Shown piece by piece: positions 29,620-40,322 of a DNA stretch of 64,000 nt. Made by a program: the position numbers and the translations under genes. The notes beneath the pieces are model-generated. The model did no database searches. It was not told the DNA's origin and saw only the letters and a list, made by a program, of their open reading frames with translations. Positions within the stretch are counted from its first letter, which is position 1. Each line of letters begins with the position of its first letter. The stretch comes from Rhynchopus sp. YZ270_cl-10. Its lineage: Eukaryota > Euglenozoa > Diplonemea > Diplonemida > Diplonemidae. Location of the stretch: positions 1,550,001-1,614,000 of the forward strand of contig OZ037841.1 of NCBI GenBank assembly GCA_964035575.1. The letters are read 5' to 3'.

Positions 29620-32439
29620 ATGGGATTGCTTCATACTAAGGAGCGAGAGTATTCAAATTGCAAGGAGAAGGACCGGCAGGTGTTGTTGGCGTCATGGCAG
29701 GGTATCCAGAGGACAATGCAGTTGGATGAGTTTGTGGGGAATGTGTTTTCGGATATGATGCGGAAGGACGAGGAGTCACGACATATCCTGGGACAGAGCA
29801 AGCTGTCGCAGCGAAAACGCATGGTGACAAGCATTGTGGAATGGGCGGCGAACCCACCAAGCTCGGACCTCATCCTCGTTGCCGCAAGGCAGCACGCCCA
29901 CCTTGGTGTCCGTGAACGCCATATCACCCTCCTCTGCGAGACCATCGCCACCATCGCCATCAGCGCCACCCCACCGAAGGAAGACGTCGACCTCACCGGA
30001 GCATGGAAGCGCTGCCTCCAAAAACTCTGTTCCCACTTCATCCCAACGTGCGAAGAAACATCTGAAGCGCTACGCCAAGCTCGCGACACCTCGACAGCAA
30101 TGTCCAGCAATGATTCCGCAAAAAAGGCGCGGGCAATAAAACTGCTGACCGCAACACAACCACAACCAGGGTACGCAGGGACACTCAAAATGAGTCAATA
30201 CTCCTGCATGAAGCAGAGACCACCAAGTCACGACAGCGACCACGCTAGTGCATACTTCAGAGACAGATGGGTGGAGCTGCACTCTCAGTTTGTGTATTAC
30301 TTCAAAAAGCACGGCGACGAGAAGGCGATTGGTCTCATCGACCTAGCGCTGTGCCAGCTGGTGGACACAGACTCGCCGCAGTCGACGTTGCCTTCACCTC
30401 CTGAGAAGTACACCTTCGCACTGCTCACACAGGCGCATGCTTACCCTTACTACTTCATTGCAGAGGACGAAAGCTCCAAAGAGCATTGGTTCACAACGGT
30501 ATGTCAAGAATTGAGCTCAAAATTGATACGCAAGGAGAATACGTGGAAAGCTTGTTGAACGTACCCCATGCAATGATGTGGGGTTTAGAGAGGTAAAAAG
30601 GAATAGAGAGGGGGAGGTAGCGCAATCATGACGACACCACAACACCAACAGTTCCGGAAGGCGTGCAATAGGTTTTCGTTGATTCGTTCGGATCTGAATG
30701 AGGGAGACAGGGTGAAGGTGTGGTGCCGAGCCACAAGTGACTTTGAGGTATTTCATCTCCCCCCCCTCCCAGCCGATGAATGTCGCTGTGTTTTATATTA
30801 ATTCACAGTGTCTACATATCCGATCTACGGTGAGGCGTTTGCGCTTTTCAATGTCTCTTTATTTACTCAAAACCCCAAAAACGAAATGAAAGGCTACTTC
30901 AACAGTTCTAGATTTCTTTTTTTTTTTTTTTTGTTGAGAAATATTGATTGACCAAAACTACTACATTTTTTCCCCTCAAACAGACCGGAGTAGTCAAATG
31001 GGTCGGCCAGATTGCTGTGCCACCGAAGTCAGCCTCTGTCGCACAGTACAAGGTATCCCTCTCCTCCCTCCCTCCCTCCCTCCCTCCCTCCCTCACCCTT
31101 CACCCAACCCCCATCACACAACCCACCTCAGGATGGCCTATGGGTAGGCATTGAATTCAAAGAGTCGATAGGGATCTGCGATGGCGCAATGCATGGACAC
31201 AGATATTTCACCTGCGATGCCCGCCACGGACTGCTCGTCCCTGCACACGAGGTCAAGACCTTGGGGCTGCTTGAAATACACATTGAGGGTGAGGAGCTTG
31301 CACCTACTACGTACCGTCCTGACGACTTCGACTTTTTGACAGTTCTTGGGAAGGGCTCCTTTGGGCGGGTCTGCAAAGTGCGTGACAAGAAGATCGGCAC
31401 GCTCTACGCCTGCAAAGTACTACAAAAGGCTGCCCTCGTCAAGGAATCGCAAATCCGCAATGTCTCCCGCGAGAAGTCGCTCCTCCTCAACATCCGCCAC
31501 CCTTACATCGTCAAGCTTCATGCGGCATTCCAAACGAGGGGACGCCTTTTCCTTCTCTTTGACTTTCTTTCCGGCGGCGAATTGTTTTTGCACATGACAA
31601 AATGCCCAAAAGGCCATTTCTCTGAGGTGCGCGCACAGTTCTATATTGCAGAGGTTTCCCTCGCAATACAGCACCTCCATTCAAACAATATTGTACACCG
31701 AGATTTGAAGGCAGAAAACCTCGTCTTGGATGCAGAAGGGCACGTTGTTTTGACCGATTTTGGCTTCGCAAAGACTATCGAAGAAAACGAGGCAAACACA
31801 ACAAAATGCGGTACCCTTCCTTATATGTCTCCAGAAATGCTCCGGCAAGGCCCCAACGGGTATGGCATGGAGGTAGATTGGTGGGCCCTCGGGGTCCTCC
31901 TATTTCTTATGCTTACGGGTTGTTATCCATTCTGGGCGGAGGAGACGATGCGGACAGTACAACAGATCCTCGAGCGGGAGATCACCCCAGAGTGTTTCCC
32001 ATCAAGCCCGTCGTCTCTTGAAGCGAAGCAGTTTGTGAGCAAACTGTTGCACAAAGACCCGACACAGCGGCTGGGGAGAGAGGGCTTTGTGGCGGACGTA
32101 TGGTTTAAAGGGTTCAACTGGGTGAAATGCCTTGCCAGGGAGCTGGCAGTACCGTTTGTCCCCGAGGCGTCTGCGGGGGCGAAGTACTTTGATGCAAGCC
32201 GGTGTTCCATTATGTGCAGCGAGGCGGGCGCTAACGCATTGGACGCTTCAAAGCACCCTGCACAAAAGGTAGAGGCATTTACCTCCTTCTACGACGTCCA
32301 CCTGGACTACAAAAACTGCGACGAAACCATCCTGGACGACACAAGAGAAAACATGCTCTTCATCAACGCACTCAACAACGAAAAGGAAGACCGTGACGAC
32401 TCGACACCTGCCCTAGAACGGTATTTGATCGACACCTAA
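29620..32439 (+). CDS. Globin-PH-CAP-Gly-AGC protein kinase (4 exons)
   Basis: Exons 29620-30498, 30652-30747, 30984-31052 and 31132-32439, all junctions phase 0, give 783 residues. Residues about 18-142 look like a globin: an LLASWQGI A-helix, ARQHAHLGVRERH with proximal His92 (H-x3-GV), and an AW-containing last helix. A PH domain (about 184-305) has RDRWVEL and YYF strands and its C-terminal helix EHWFTT|FRKACNRF runs across exons 1 and 2. A CAP-Gly domain (about 311-388) is split over exons 2-4 (GDRVKV, TGVVKWVGQI, DGLWVGIEF...RYFTC...HGLLV), with GICDG where the family has GKNDG. The AGC kinase (about 418-680) keeps GKGSFG, Lys443, Asp539 (HRDLKAEN), DFG Asp557 and a TTKCGT activation loop, so it should be active. 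It would couple heme/gas or redox sensing, lipid binding and microtubule ends to Ser/Thr phosphorylation. Globin is the least certain domain. Confidence 0.88.
30805..30862 (+). repeat. Family A repeat inside an intron
   Basis: GTGTCTACATATCCG, GGTGAGGCGTTTGCGCTTTT and CAATGTCTCTTTATTT. This is the only clear copy inside a gene (intron 2 of the globin-kinase gene), still on the + strand. Confidence 0.6.
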
Positions 32440-32649
32440 ATGGGGGGTGATTGGGGAGGGGGGGATTGGGGAGATTCTCAAGATACGGTGTTTTTTTTTC
32501 AATTTTTTCAAGGTGGCCAAGTAGGTTCATCTTACCAATTTTTTTTCAATTTTTTTTGGATGTAGAGGTGTGGACCAGGCACATCTCATTTTTTTTCAAA
32601 ATTTTAATGTAAACTATCAAAAATGGAGCACTGCGTTGATGGTTGCAGT

Positions 32650-32690
32650 GTACTAAGGTACACTGTCACGAGAGGGCTTGGTATTTCAAC
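32650..32690 (+). repeat. Dispersed repeat family C
   Basis: GTACACTGTCACGAGAGGGC followed by TTGGTATTTCAA; shared with 38841-38875. Confidence 0.55.
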
Positions 32691-32709
32691 ATTTTTCAAT
32701 TTCTATTAT

Positions 32710-32760
32710 GGTGACTAAGCGGCGAGGGGCTTAGGTTCATTTTATAAACCTTTCTTTTTG
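32710..32760 (+). repeat. Dispersed intergenic repeat family B
   Basis: GGTGACTAAGCGGCGAGGGG then CTTAGGTTCATTTTATAAAC and a T-rich run; the best-preserved copy of the family, close to that at 42141. Confidence 0.7.
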
Positions 32761-33324
32761 TTTTCCTATGACACAAAGCTTGTTGGGGTGGAATATGGGG
32801 GGGGGGGGGACATCCAGTAAAAAAAAGAAGAAAAACATCTGGCTTTCTGGTGTATTTGTTTTCCCCCCTATTTACACTGGGTGGCATATTATAGGAACAG
32901 TATGCCCAGGAACGTTCACACCTGTATTGGGGGGTCTGTTTAGGTGATGGGGATTAGATTTAAAATTGGGATGGGATTCCTCCTCTGCATTTCTGTACAA
33001 ATGAACACTAGGAAAAAAAAAATCATTGTTTTTTTTTTGTTTTTTTTATGAAATTAGTTTGTATTTGTTTTTTGATGACTCAGCACGTCAGGCTTTCTTT
33101 GCTCATCTTGTCTATCTTTTATTGCCTATTTCGTCAGGATGTGCGTGCTCTGAGAGGTACCTTCATCTTCACGTTGTGTTTTTTCTTTGTTTCTTTGTTT
33201 CTTTTATTAGTCCGTTGTACCCATTGCCTGGACCGCCCTTATGCTTCCCCCCGGGCAGTTGTCCTCTCCTTGGTTGTTTCTCACGCGCCTTTTGTTTTTT
33301 CTTTCTTTTCTTTTACTGCCCTCG

Positions 33325-33380
33325 CCCTGCGTCCACCCGGTGTTCGGAGGCATTTGCACCTTCAAATTTCTCTTTTTTTT
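33325..33380 (+). repeat. Family A repeat, short form
   Basis: CCTGCGTCCACCCGGTGTTC, GGAGGCATTTGCACCTTCAA and ATTTCTCTTTTTT. Confidence 0.6.
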
Positions 33381-33675
33381 TTTGGTACACAGACAGTCAC
33401 TTTGTGTTTCAAATCTTTTCCTATTTTGAGCGTTTTTTCTTCTAAGAGATGGGTGTACTGTACTCAGCACGACACCTTTCATCTCTCAAGTATTCTTAAG
33501 TGTTAGGTGACGAAAAGTATGAGGGATCATCTGACAATCGTTTTTTCTTTACATTTTTACCACCAGTGGTGTTCCGGAAACACCTGTCAAGGACCTCCGG
33601 AACATCAACCAGGTTTGCAAAATATCAATTTCAGACAAACATGTGATGTGCACATTATCTGTGTACATTATTTAT

Positions 33676-33722
33676 GCTTAGGTGAGAGGCTTAGGTCCAT
33701 CTTACCCAGCCTTTTTTCTCTC
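33676..33722 (+). repeat. Dispersed intergenic repeat family B
   Basis: CTTAGGTGAGAGGCTTAGGT followed by CCATCTTACCCAGCC and a T run. Confidence 0.6.
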
Positions 33723-34167
33723 GATTTTTCCATTTTTTTTTGTCGAAAATGGATAGCCGCTTTATGGCGGCAACTCTCTGGAAATGACAACAACACAACG
33801 TGGCATTGCACTGCTTGTCTTGTAGTAGTGAGAAAGTGTTTTCCGGTCCGTACGGCAACGCTTCAAAGAACGTTGCACCAAAACACTTAAAAAGCGGTTT
33901 GTATAGTTATAGAATGTGTGCACATTGCTGTGAAGCACATCGTTGTGCTGCGTTTTTCTTTTCCCCTCATGTTCGTTGTTTTGTAGCAACACCACTTTGC
34001 CTCTCACTTCACACCCCTGGGGATAATGAATTCGGGGAAAACAAACAAACAAACAAACAAACAAAAATTATTTTAAATGGGACGACTTTTTTGATAAAAC
34101 AACTTGTTGTCAATTCTAAAAAGATTGGAGGCAGCGCTGCGGGCAAACAAAACGGATTGAAAAAGAG

Positions 34168-35066
34168 CAGAGTTTCCGCCAAGGTGTACCGGGGTGTACT
34201 TTGGTACACCCCAATATTTTTCCCGGAAAAATTTGGATTTTTACAGGGATTCGGGGTGTACCAAAGTACACCCCGAGAAAAATGGGGTTTTAGAGGTTGT
34301 CGATGACCCCCCGTGGTCATGTGACCCCACCGTGCAGAGTGTTTGGCTCGCTGTGTCAAAAGAAGTGGAAGAAAAGGGGTAAAATCTAGGGGGGAAAGAA
34401 AAAAAAGTAGCGTACCGTGCGCCTGCGGCGCTGTGTTGTTGGCTATTTGATGTTGCTATATTATCATTGACACTTCTGTGTGTTGCCTCCTTTTTTAAAG
34501 GAGGCCTCGGTGCAAGCGACGAGTGCATTCACTTTCTATTACATGTTCCGCAGCACTGTAATCACTGTGTAGCGCCATGCAATGAAAAAGCAAATGCCAT
34601 CACCCTCTCACAAGACTCCTTTACCTTGTTAAGCTTCCACCCCCGACTTCCAAACGAACCACCTCTACCAGACAACACAGCTGTGAAGCTTAACATGGTT
34701 GTTGTCAAAGCTGGTGCTAAAAAGCCTGGTGCTAAAACCCAAAAGTTGTGCCAAAGCTGCGGCAGAGCCGACTTCTCTTGGTCAAGAAGGAGACCCCTCC
34801 CACGGTTGACGAGGCGATACGGCCAGTGGAAGTGACACCTCAACCGGTAGTGCGTGTATCTCGCGCCTCCCTCTGCCCTTTCAACCCTTCCCAAAAAAAA
34901 ATTTTTGTAGCACCCCCCCGCACGCTTCACCTCTTACCTGTGTCTGCCAGGGAGGCGCGCGCGAAGCGCGCGACGACCGCTTTTTCGGGGAGAAAAATTT
35001 TTTTTTGGGGGTCGTTTTCATGGTACACCCCGATTTCTGAAACCCCAAATCCTGGCGGAAACCCTG
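34168..35066. mobile_element. Inverted-repeat element with CAG(A/G)GTTTCCGCC ends
   Basis: Starts CAGAGTTTCCGCCAAGG and ends CCTGGCGGAAACCCTG, an inverted terminal pair. Just inside both ends are GGTGTACC/GGTACACC blocks that form further short hairpins. The A/G-rich flanks show no clean 8-base duplication, so the class (hAT-like by its CAG ends) is tentative. An internal stretch near 34680-34860 has coding-like composition without a recognised domain and may be a captured gene fragment. A single-ended relative is at 53171. Confidence 0.6.
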
Positions 35067-35777
35067 AAGAGAGAAAAAAAAAAAAAAAAAAAAAAAAAGG
35101 TAACAACGTAACAAGGCTCGACTGCCACATAGTGGGGGGAGATCTGTGCAGCCTGTATGTTCCCCCCGATTTTCGTGGTAAATGGGGAGGCGCTTCCGTT
35201 TAACGGCAACCCACAAGAGTAGAACAACAACCAAACTTTTGAGAAACAGACGCCAATGAGACCTAGAGTCTCTCTTCTTACTTGTGTGCTACAGACAAAC
35301 ATGACAACGCTAACCACGACTGCCACGGCAGAGCGGGGTCCCTAACGGTTCACTGGGGGGGATCCACATAGATAAAGAAAACAAAAAAAACGAAAGCAAG
35401 GAAGAAAACCAGTAAAAAAAAAAAAAAAAAAAAAAAAACAGAAGCTTGCTTGTTTTCTTTGAGTACTCAATTAACCACAACAACCGTACTTCAGTTTAAC
35501 ACATTTTTTCACCTTTTTGTTTTTCCGGCTTTGAGCGCACAAACAAAAGACCCGATCTTTTTTTGGCTTTTTTTTTTCCACAACGCAATTCTTAGATTTT
35601 GCGGGATTTTTTTTTAGAGAAAAAAAGCGGCGGGTGTCTGCTCCCCATCCCCACCCCTCTTCGTCTGCCTCTACTTATGTATTTCAGAGAAGAAAAAAAG
35701 CAAACTCGGTGTATACATAATGATTAATCCAACCATGGGATGTGTCCATTTCTCGAATTCTTTTTTTTTTTGTCTCA
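35067..35777. other. Low-complexity spacer between elements
   Basis: Contains A-runs of more than 20 bases near 35072 and 35412 and otherwise AT-rich sequence. No gene or repeat family recognised. Confidence 0.5.
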
Positions 35778-35946
35778 GGGTACCGAAACTTTTTTTTTTG
35801 GTAAGCGTCACCGCCCGCACTTTTTTTTGGATTTTGCGAAAAAAAAATTATGAAGAAAAAAAAAATTATGCAGGTGTTTTTTCTACTGGGGGGGGGAAGC
35901 TGGTGTCGGTGACGATTCACCTGCAAGGGAAACGCTTCGAGAACGT

Positions 35947-36319
35947 GTACTGTACTGTACTGTACTGTACTGTACTGTACTGTACTGTACTGTACTGTAC
36001 TGTACTGTACTGTACTGTACTGTACTGTACTGTACTGTACTGTACTGTACTGTACTGTACTGTACTGTACTGTACTGTACTGTACTGTACTGTACTGTAC
36101 TGTACTGTACTGTACTGTACTGTACTGTACTGTACTGTACTGTACTGTACTGTACTGTACTGTACTGTACTGTACTGTACTGTACTGTACTGTACTGTAC
36201 TGTACTGTACTGTACTGTACTGTACTGTACTGTACTGTACTGTACTGTACTGTACTGTACTGTACTGTACTGTACTGTACTGTACTGTACTGTACTGTAC
36301 TGTACTGTACTGTACTGTA
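35947..36319 (+). repeat. Microsatellite, 5-base unit TACTG
   Basis: About 74 nearly perfect tandem copies of TACTG, with a few irregular units at the right end. Because 5 is not a multiple of 3, all frames read through as a Tyr-Cys-Thr-Val-Leu repeat; that open frame is an artefact, not a gene. Confidence 0.95.
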
Positions 36320-36413
36320 TACTGTACTGTATACTGTACTGTTTACTGTACTGTTACTGTGTTTTGACCATCTGGGGGTACCAAATACACGTTTTTGTAT
36401 AACCCCTCCCCAA

Positions 36414-36568
36414 GTGTACAGTGTGTACAGTGTGTACAGTGTGTACAGTGTGTACAGTGTGTACAGTGTGTACAGTGTGTACAGTGTGTACAGTGTGTAC
36501 AGTGTGTACAGTGTGTACAGTGTGTACAGTGTGTACAGTGTGTACAGTGTACAGTGTATTGTACAGTG
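36414..36568 (+). repeat. Minisatellite, 9-base unit GTACAGTGT
   Basis: About 15 tandem copies. The core GTACAGT is the reverse complement of ACTGTAC in the neighbouring TACTG array, so the two arrays can partly pair with each other. Confidence 0.93.
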
Positions 36569-36882
36569 AATTTTTTCTATAGGTCAACAACTTGGCCATT
36601 TCTGCAAAATGACCCCACCACTTCCTGGGATTGGCTCAAAAATGCAAATGCCAGCGTTTTCCTTCACATTCCCGCAAACCTTGAAAAATCTTGACACACC
36701 AAAAACACCTGCATATTTTTTTTTCCCTACCATAATTTTTTTTTCTTCATAATTTTTTTTCCCGCACGCCCGCACTTTTTTTGGAGATGTGCCGGGACGC
36801 TTACAAAAAAAAAAAGTTTCGGTACCCTCACAAAACCTAGCAAAATAATCTAGCAAAAAAAAAAAAAAAAACAAATATAAAC

Positions 36883-37891
36883 CAGGCCTGGGCCTAAAGT
36901 GGGTGCCCGGGGCCCGATTTTGATTTTATTTTATTTTTTCTAAGGATTTTACACGGGGGAAAAATTATTTTTTCTAAGGATTTTATACGGGGAAAATTTA
37001 TTTTTCTAAGGGTTTTTCTTAGGGGAAAAAGTCTGGGGGGTCGGGCCGGGCCCCGTGTGGCTGAGAATAACTCGCACTCTGCCCGGGAGTGCGGTACCAA
37101 GCCATAATGAACAAAAAAAGTCTCCACCCCGCTTCCTTCGGTCTCGTCCCTTTCACCTCCCGCACAACAGAATAAATAATAATACAGTATGGTGCGTGTG
37201 ACTGCAAACGTCGAGGGAACCTTGCCTCTTGCAGTGCTGCAAGTGCTCGCCACCACGGTGGTAGCAAAGTGCATTGCGTTGGCGCACTTGGGCAGGCCCT
37301 GACGGCACTGAGGAACGAAAAAGAAAAATAATTCAGCGCCTCCCAGGTCTGCACCTTTAAAAAAAATTTGCCTGCGGCGCCATTTTCCCTTTTTTGCTCT
37401 GCAAAAAAGGATTCGCTGAGTGGCTTTGTGGTATAAAAGCTGCATTTTTTATACTGTACCCTAATTTTTTTTCGCCTGCGGCGCCGTTTTATATTCATCC
37501 CGAACATTCGGGGTGCACGTAGCGCGTAGCGCGCCCGGGTTTAGGACCCCTTCTTGAATTTCGAGGGGGCGGTTCACGTTACAGTGGGTCCAGAATCATA
37601 GTTCAATTTAACCCCGCTAAGCAACTCGCTGGTGGTAATGACCAAAACGTGTATCAGCCAAGAACTTGCCCATTTTTTTCAAAATGACCCCGTGACAGTG
37701 AGGGTAAAAGCTCGGAAAACCCGAAAAAGGCCAAAAAAAAAACCCCGAAAAGGGAAAACCGAGAACATATTTCGGCAGGGGGCAGCGTGTTCTCAGAAAA
37801 ATCCAAAAATTGCCTGTAAAAATCCTTAGAAAAAACCTGGGTGCCCGATCCAAAAAAATGGAAAAAACCCCAGGGTGCCCGCCCACCCCTG
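36883..37891. mobile_element. Non-autonomous hAT-type element (1,009 bp)
   Basis: Starts CAGGCCTGGGC and ends GCCCACCCCTG. A perfect 8-base target duplication ATATAAAC flanks it (36875-36882 and 37892-37899). Subterminal blocks (GGGTGCCCG and TTTTTTCTAAGGATTTT) recur inverted at the other end. The interior has GCCTGCGGCGCC motifs shared with other elements here but no transposase. Confidence 0.88.
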
Positions 37892-38113
37892 ATATAAACT
37901 AAGGGTCACATTAGGGTGCTGAATGCATCTCTTGGGGTTTAAAAAAAAAACTAAAAGAAAATGGATGTGTTGACCACAACACAACATCATCGGCAAAATT
38001 AGCCGAGCACAAATCAGAGTTTCCCATTTTTTCCCCCCCTATTTCTCAATCTCTCTGGCTCTGAAAGGATGAATAAAGGTACGACGGCTTGTATGTGTTC
38101 CCATTATTTTTCG

Positions 38114-38155
38114 GGGTGAGGACTTAGGTTCATCTTACCAAATTTTCTTTTTTTT
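38114..38155 (+). repeat. Dispersed intergenic repeat family B
   Basis: GGTGAGGACTTAGGTTCATC followed by TTACCAAATTTTC and a T run. Confidence 0.6.
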
Positions 38156-38840
38156 GTCTGTTTTGGGTCTTATTATTTGACTACGAGCTGCTATCCCGTG
38201 ATAGTACTCTATTGTCAAACAATTTTTTTTTGGGTTTTAGCAGACCCATGAATCAGCTGTATTTTTGATGCGTCAGAAGGAAAATGTAGCTTGAACGTAC
38301 ACGGAGGCTACTCGAGCCTTCTGTGCAAAGTAGTTACGTCCACGCGCAGTCCTTCGCAGAATCTGTTTTATTTTTGTTTTTTCTTTTGACAATTTGTTAT
38401 GCTTTTGTTTTTTTTTTGAACTCATGTTCTTCGAAATGCGGGGTGTCCTTCCTTTACTGCGCTTAATTCTTGGTGAGTTGCAGAAAAAAAAAAATTGTGC
38501 CGAGGGGGTGACTGTGTGGGGAAGGGCACTTCACCATTTTTTTAATTCACAAATTTAAAAAAACGTCTAGCAGACTGCACAAACCTGGGTGGCGGGGGGA
38601 TGGTATTTATCTACAACAAAACAGACAATGGTATACAACACTACCCACACAAAACAAAACAAAAAAACAAAGGGAGGAAAAGTTCTTCTTTCAATTTAAA
38701 AAAAAAACAGAAAACATCACTCATGATTTCCGCTCTTTCCCACCACAACATCCCCTCGATCCCCTCCCCGATGAGAAGCGGGAATAGGCATGATATCAAC
38801 CTCAAAATGGATGTAGGACTGCATGGTTGGATGCACCGGT

Positions 38841-38875
38841 CGTACACTGCTCACGAGAGGGCTTTGTGTTTCAAA
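38841..38875 (+). repeat. Dispersed repeat family C
   Basis: CGTACACTGCTCACGAGAGG then GCTTTGTGTTTCAA; matches 32650-32690. Confidence 0.55.
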
Positions 38876-38984
38876 TTTAAATCAAATTTATGGTAACACA
38901 GGCTTTCTCAACGTATATTATAATAAACTCTTTTTTTGTTTTTCTTCGAACACAACACCCAAAACAGGTGGGTGTGGGCACAAT

Positions 38985-40322
38985 ATGCCGCTTTCATGCC
39001 CACCAAAGGAGGTGCGGATGAACACTGTTATGTTTCTTCTGCCGCTTTCGGTGATTGTGGTCATTGGTGCGGCGACGCTGCTGTTCAACTTCGGCTGCTG
39101 CGTGAAGCTGGCGACGGAGAACCCGGCAGACTCCTTCTTTTGCTGGGTACGCTTCTACACTTTGGTTGCGGTGCCAATGGTGTCGTGCTTTGCAGGGTTT
39201 TGGGAGGTCTGTTTTGTAGGGCTTCTCCTTCCACAGTGGAAGAATTCATATAAAAACCTTCATGGGGATTGGCTCCACTTTGCTGAATATTTCTTCGAAA
39301 AGATGGAAATGGGTTCCCGTTTTGTCGCGCTTGCATCAATTGTGTATTCACATTTCCTGATTTACCTTATTCTTGTTGTTGCAGTCTTTGCACACCCATT
39401 CCCTTCTCTCTACAATTCGGATGCGCTCAGATCTTCATACTCGGGTGGTGGTGATACATTCACCCTCGATCCTTCGCTTTGCATGGAGCACATAAACGAA
39501 GCGACCGAGGTAGGCACCGTCCCATTCACATCAGACTATTTCGTTCTCTCTGACGCGAAGTGGTCACTCGACCCATCCTCCAGGCGGGTCTTCAGGGAGG
39601 GTGACGTCGACGTGGTGGGGTTCAACCTGGCTGTGTCTGACAATTCAAGCAACGTTTTTTGTATATTTAATGTTCACGTGGTGTGTCTTGAATCACTCCA
39701 CGCGATGCCACCAGATCTACTCAGATACAAATGCCCAAAAGGGGAGCTGGGTGACGTAAATTTGCGTCGGATGAGCGTATCAGATTTTAAGTGGAAGCGG
39801 GACCTTGCGGACTATGCGGGGTACCGCTCTGGAGACAACATGGCGGTTGCGCTTGGTGGATTCCTCCAGTACAACAGCAGCTCCTACAAGGAAACCCAAA
39901 TTCTCCTCCACGAGCTGGATGCCGCCATCACAGACACCGCCTGGCGCTGCCACATTGTCTTCATAGCCCTCCTCCTCCTCGGCCCTCTGCTCTTCTGCTA
40001 TATGTACCTCGCTGCGCTCAAACGCGCAAAGGTCTGGTCCCACGCTCTAACCCCATTTGACGCAGAAATTGGTCCCATATTCTCAGAAGAAACTGAACAA
40101 CGGATGGAACGAGAAAGAAGGGAAAGGGAAGATGAGGCTGATACAGAGGTGGAAGTCGTGCAGGAGGAGGAAACGAGAGATGAGGATGTGCGTGGATCTG
40201 CTGGAGAAGTGGGGGAGGTGGATGTGGAGGAAGAGGAAGAGGAACGACAGCAAGAGGAGGAGGAGGAGGAGGAGGACGCTGACGACTCGGCTATCAACCC
40301 ACTTCTACCAAGCGTGCGATGA
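38985..40322 (+). CDS. Multi-pass membrane protein with acidic tail, function unknown
   Basis: 445 residues. Hydrophobic segments lie at about 12-35, 52-76, 105-132 and 325-350. Between the third and fourth is a roughly 190-residue, probably extracellular or lumenal, domain with Cys residues and possible N-glycosylation sites (NSS near residue 220, NSSS near 300). The cytoplasmic C terminus is a long Glu/Asp-rich low-complexity tail (about 370-435). Family not recognised. The ATG at 38985 lies 18 bases after a candidate acceptor; a second ATG at 39018 would remove 11 residues and start directly before the first membrane helix. The upstream in-frame sequence is repeat-derived and excluded. Confidence 0.78.
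   Translation: MPLSCPPKEVRMNTVMFLLPLSVIVVIGAATLLFNFGCCVKLATENPADSFFCWVRFYTLVAVPMVSCFAGFWEVCFVGLLLPQWKNSYKNLHGDWLHFAEYFFEKMEMGSRFVALASIVYSHFLIYLILVVAVFAHPFPSLYNSDALRSSYSGGGDTFTLDPSLCMEHINEATEVGTVPFTSDYFVLSDAKWSLDPSSRRVFREGDVDVVGFNLAVSDNSSNVFCIFNVHVVCLESLHAMPPDLLRYKCPKGELGDVNLRRMSVSDFKWKRDLADYAGYRSGDNMAVALGGFLQYNSSSYKETQILLHELDAAITDTAWRCHIVFIALLLLGPLLFCYMYLAALKRAKVWSHALTPFDAEIGPIFSEETEQRMERERREREDEADTEVEVVQEEETRDEDVRGSAGEVGEVDVEEEEEERQQEEEEEEEDADDSAINPLLPSVR

Larger units (their letters stand above)
32440..34167. other. Spacer downstream of the globin-kinase gene
   Basis: T-rich, no gene seen. It holds family B copies (32511-32545, 32710-32760, 33676-33722), a family C copy (32650-32690) and a family A short copy (33325-33380). 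Confidence 0.6.
35778..36827. mobile_element. Terminal-inverted-repeat element enclosing two satellite arrays
   Basis: Ends GGGTACCGAAAC and GTTTCGGTACCC are perfect inverted repeats and the similarity continues for about 120 bases on each side (GTAAGCGTC, GTGCGGGCG, AAAATTATGAAGAAAA, TGCAGGTGTTTTT and their complements). A TCA trinucleotide flanks both ends (35775-35777 and 36828-36830), consistent with a 3-base target duplication as in PIF/Harbinger-type elements, though this is weak evidence. The interior consists largely of a 5-base and a 9-base tandem array. No transposase. Confidence 0.75.
37892..38984. other. Spacer before the membrane-protein gene
   Basis: T-rich; family B copy at 38114-38155 and family C copy at 38841-38875. 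It ends with a candidate acceptor (CCAAAACAG, AG 38966-38967), 18 bases before the next start codon. No gene seen. Confidence 0.55.

Noticed and set aside
35720-36367. 215-codon open frame of Val-Leu-Tyr-Cys-Thr repeats
   Set aside because: It is a read-through of the TACTG microsatellite, which is open in every frame; not a gene.
36354-36599. Minus-strand Val-His-Thr repeat frame
   Set aside because: Produced by the 9-base minisatellite; period divisible by three and no stop codon in the unit.
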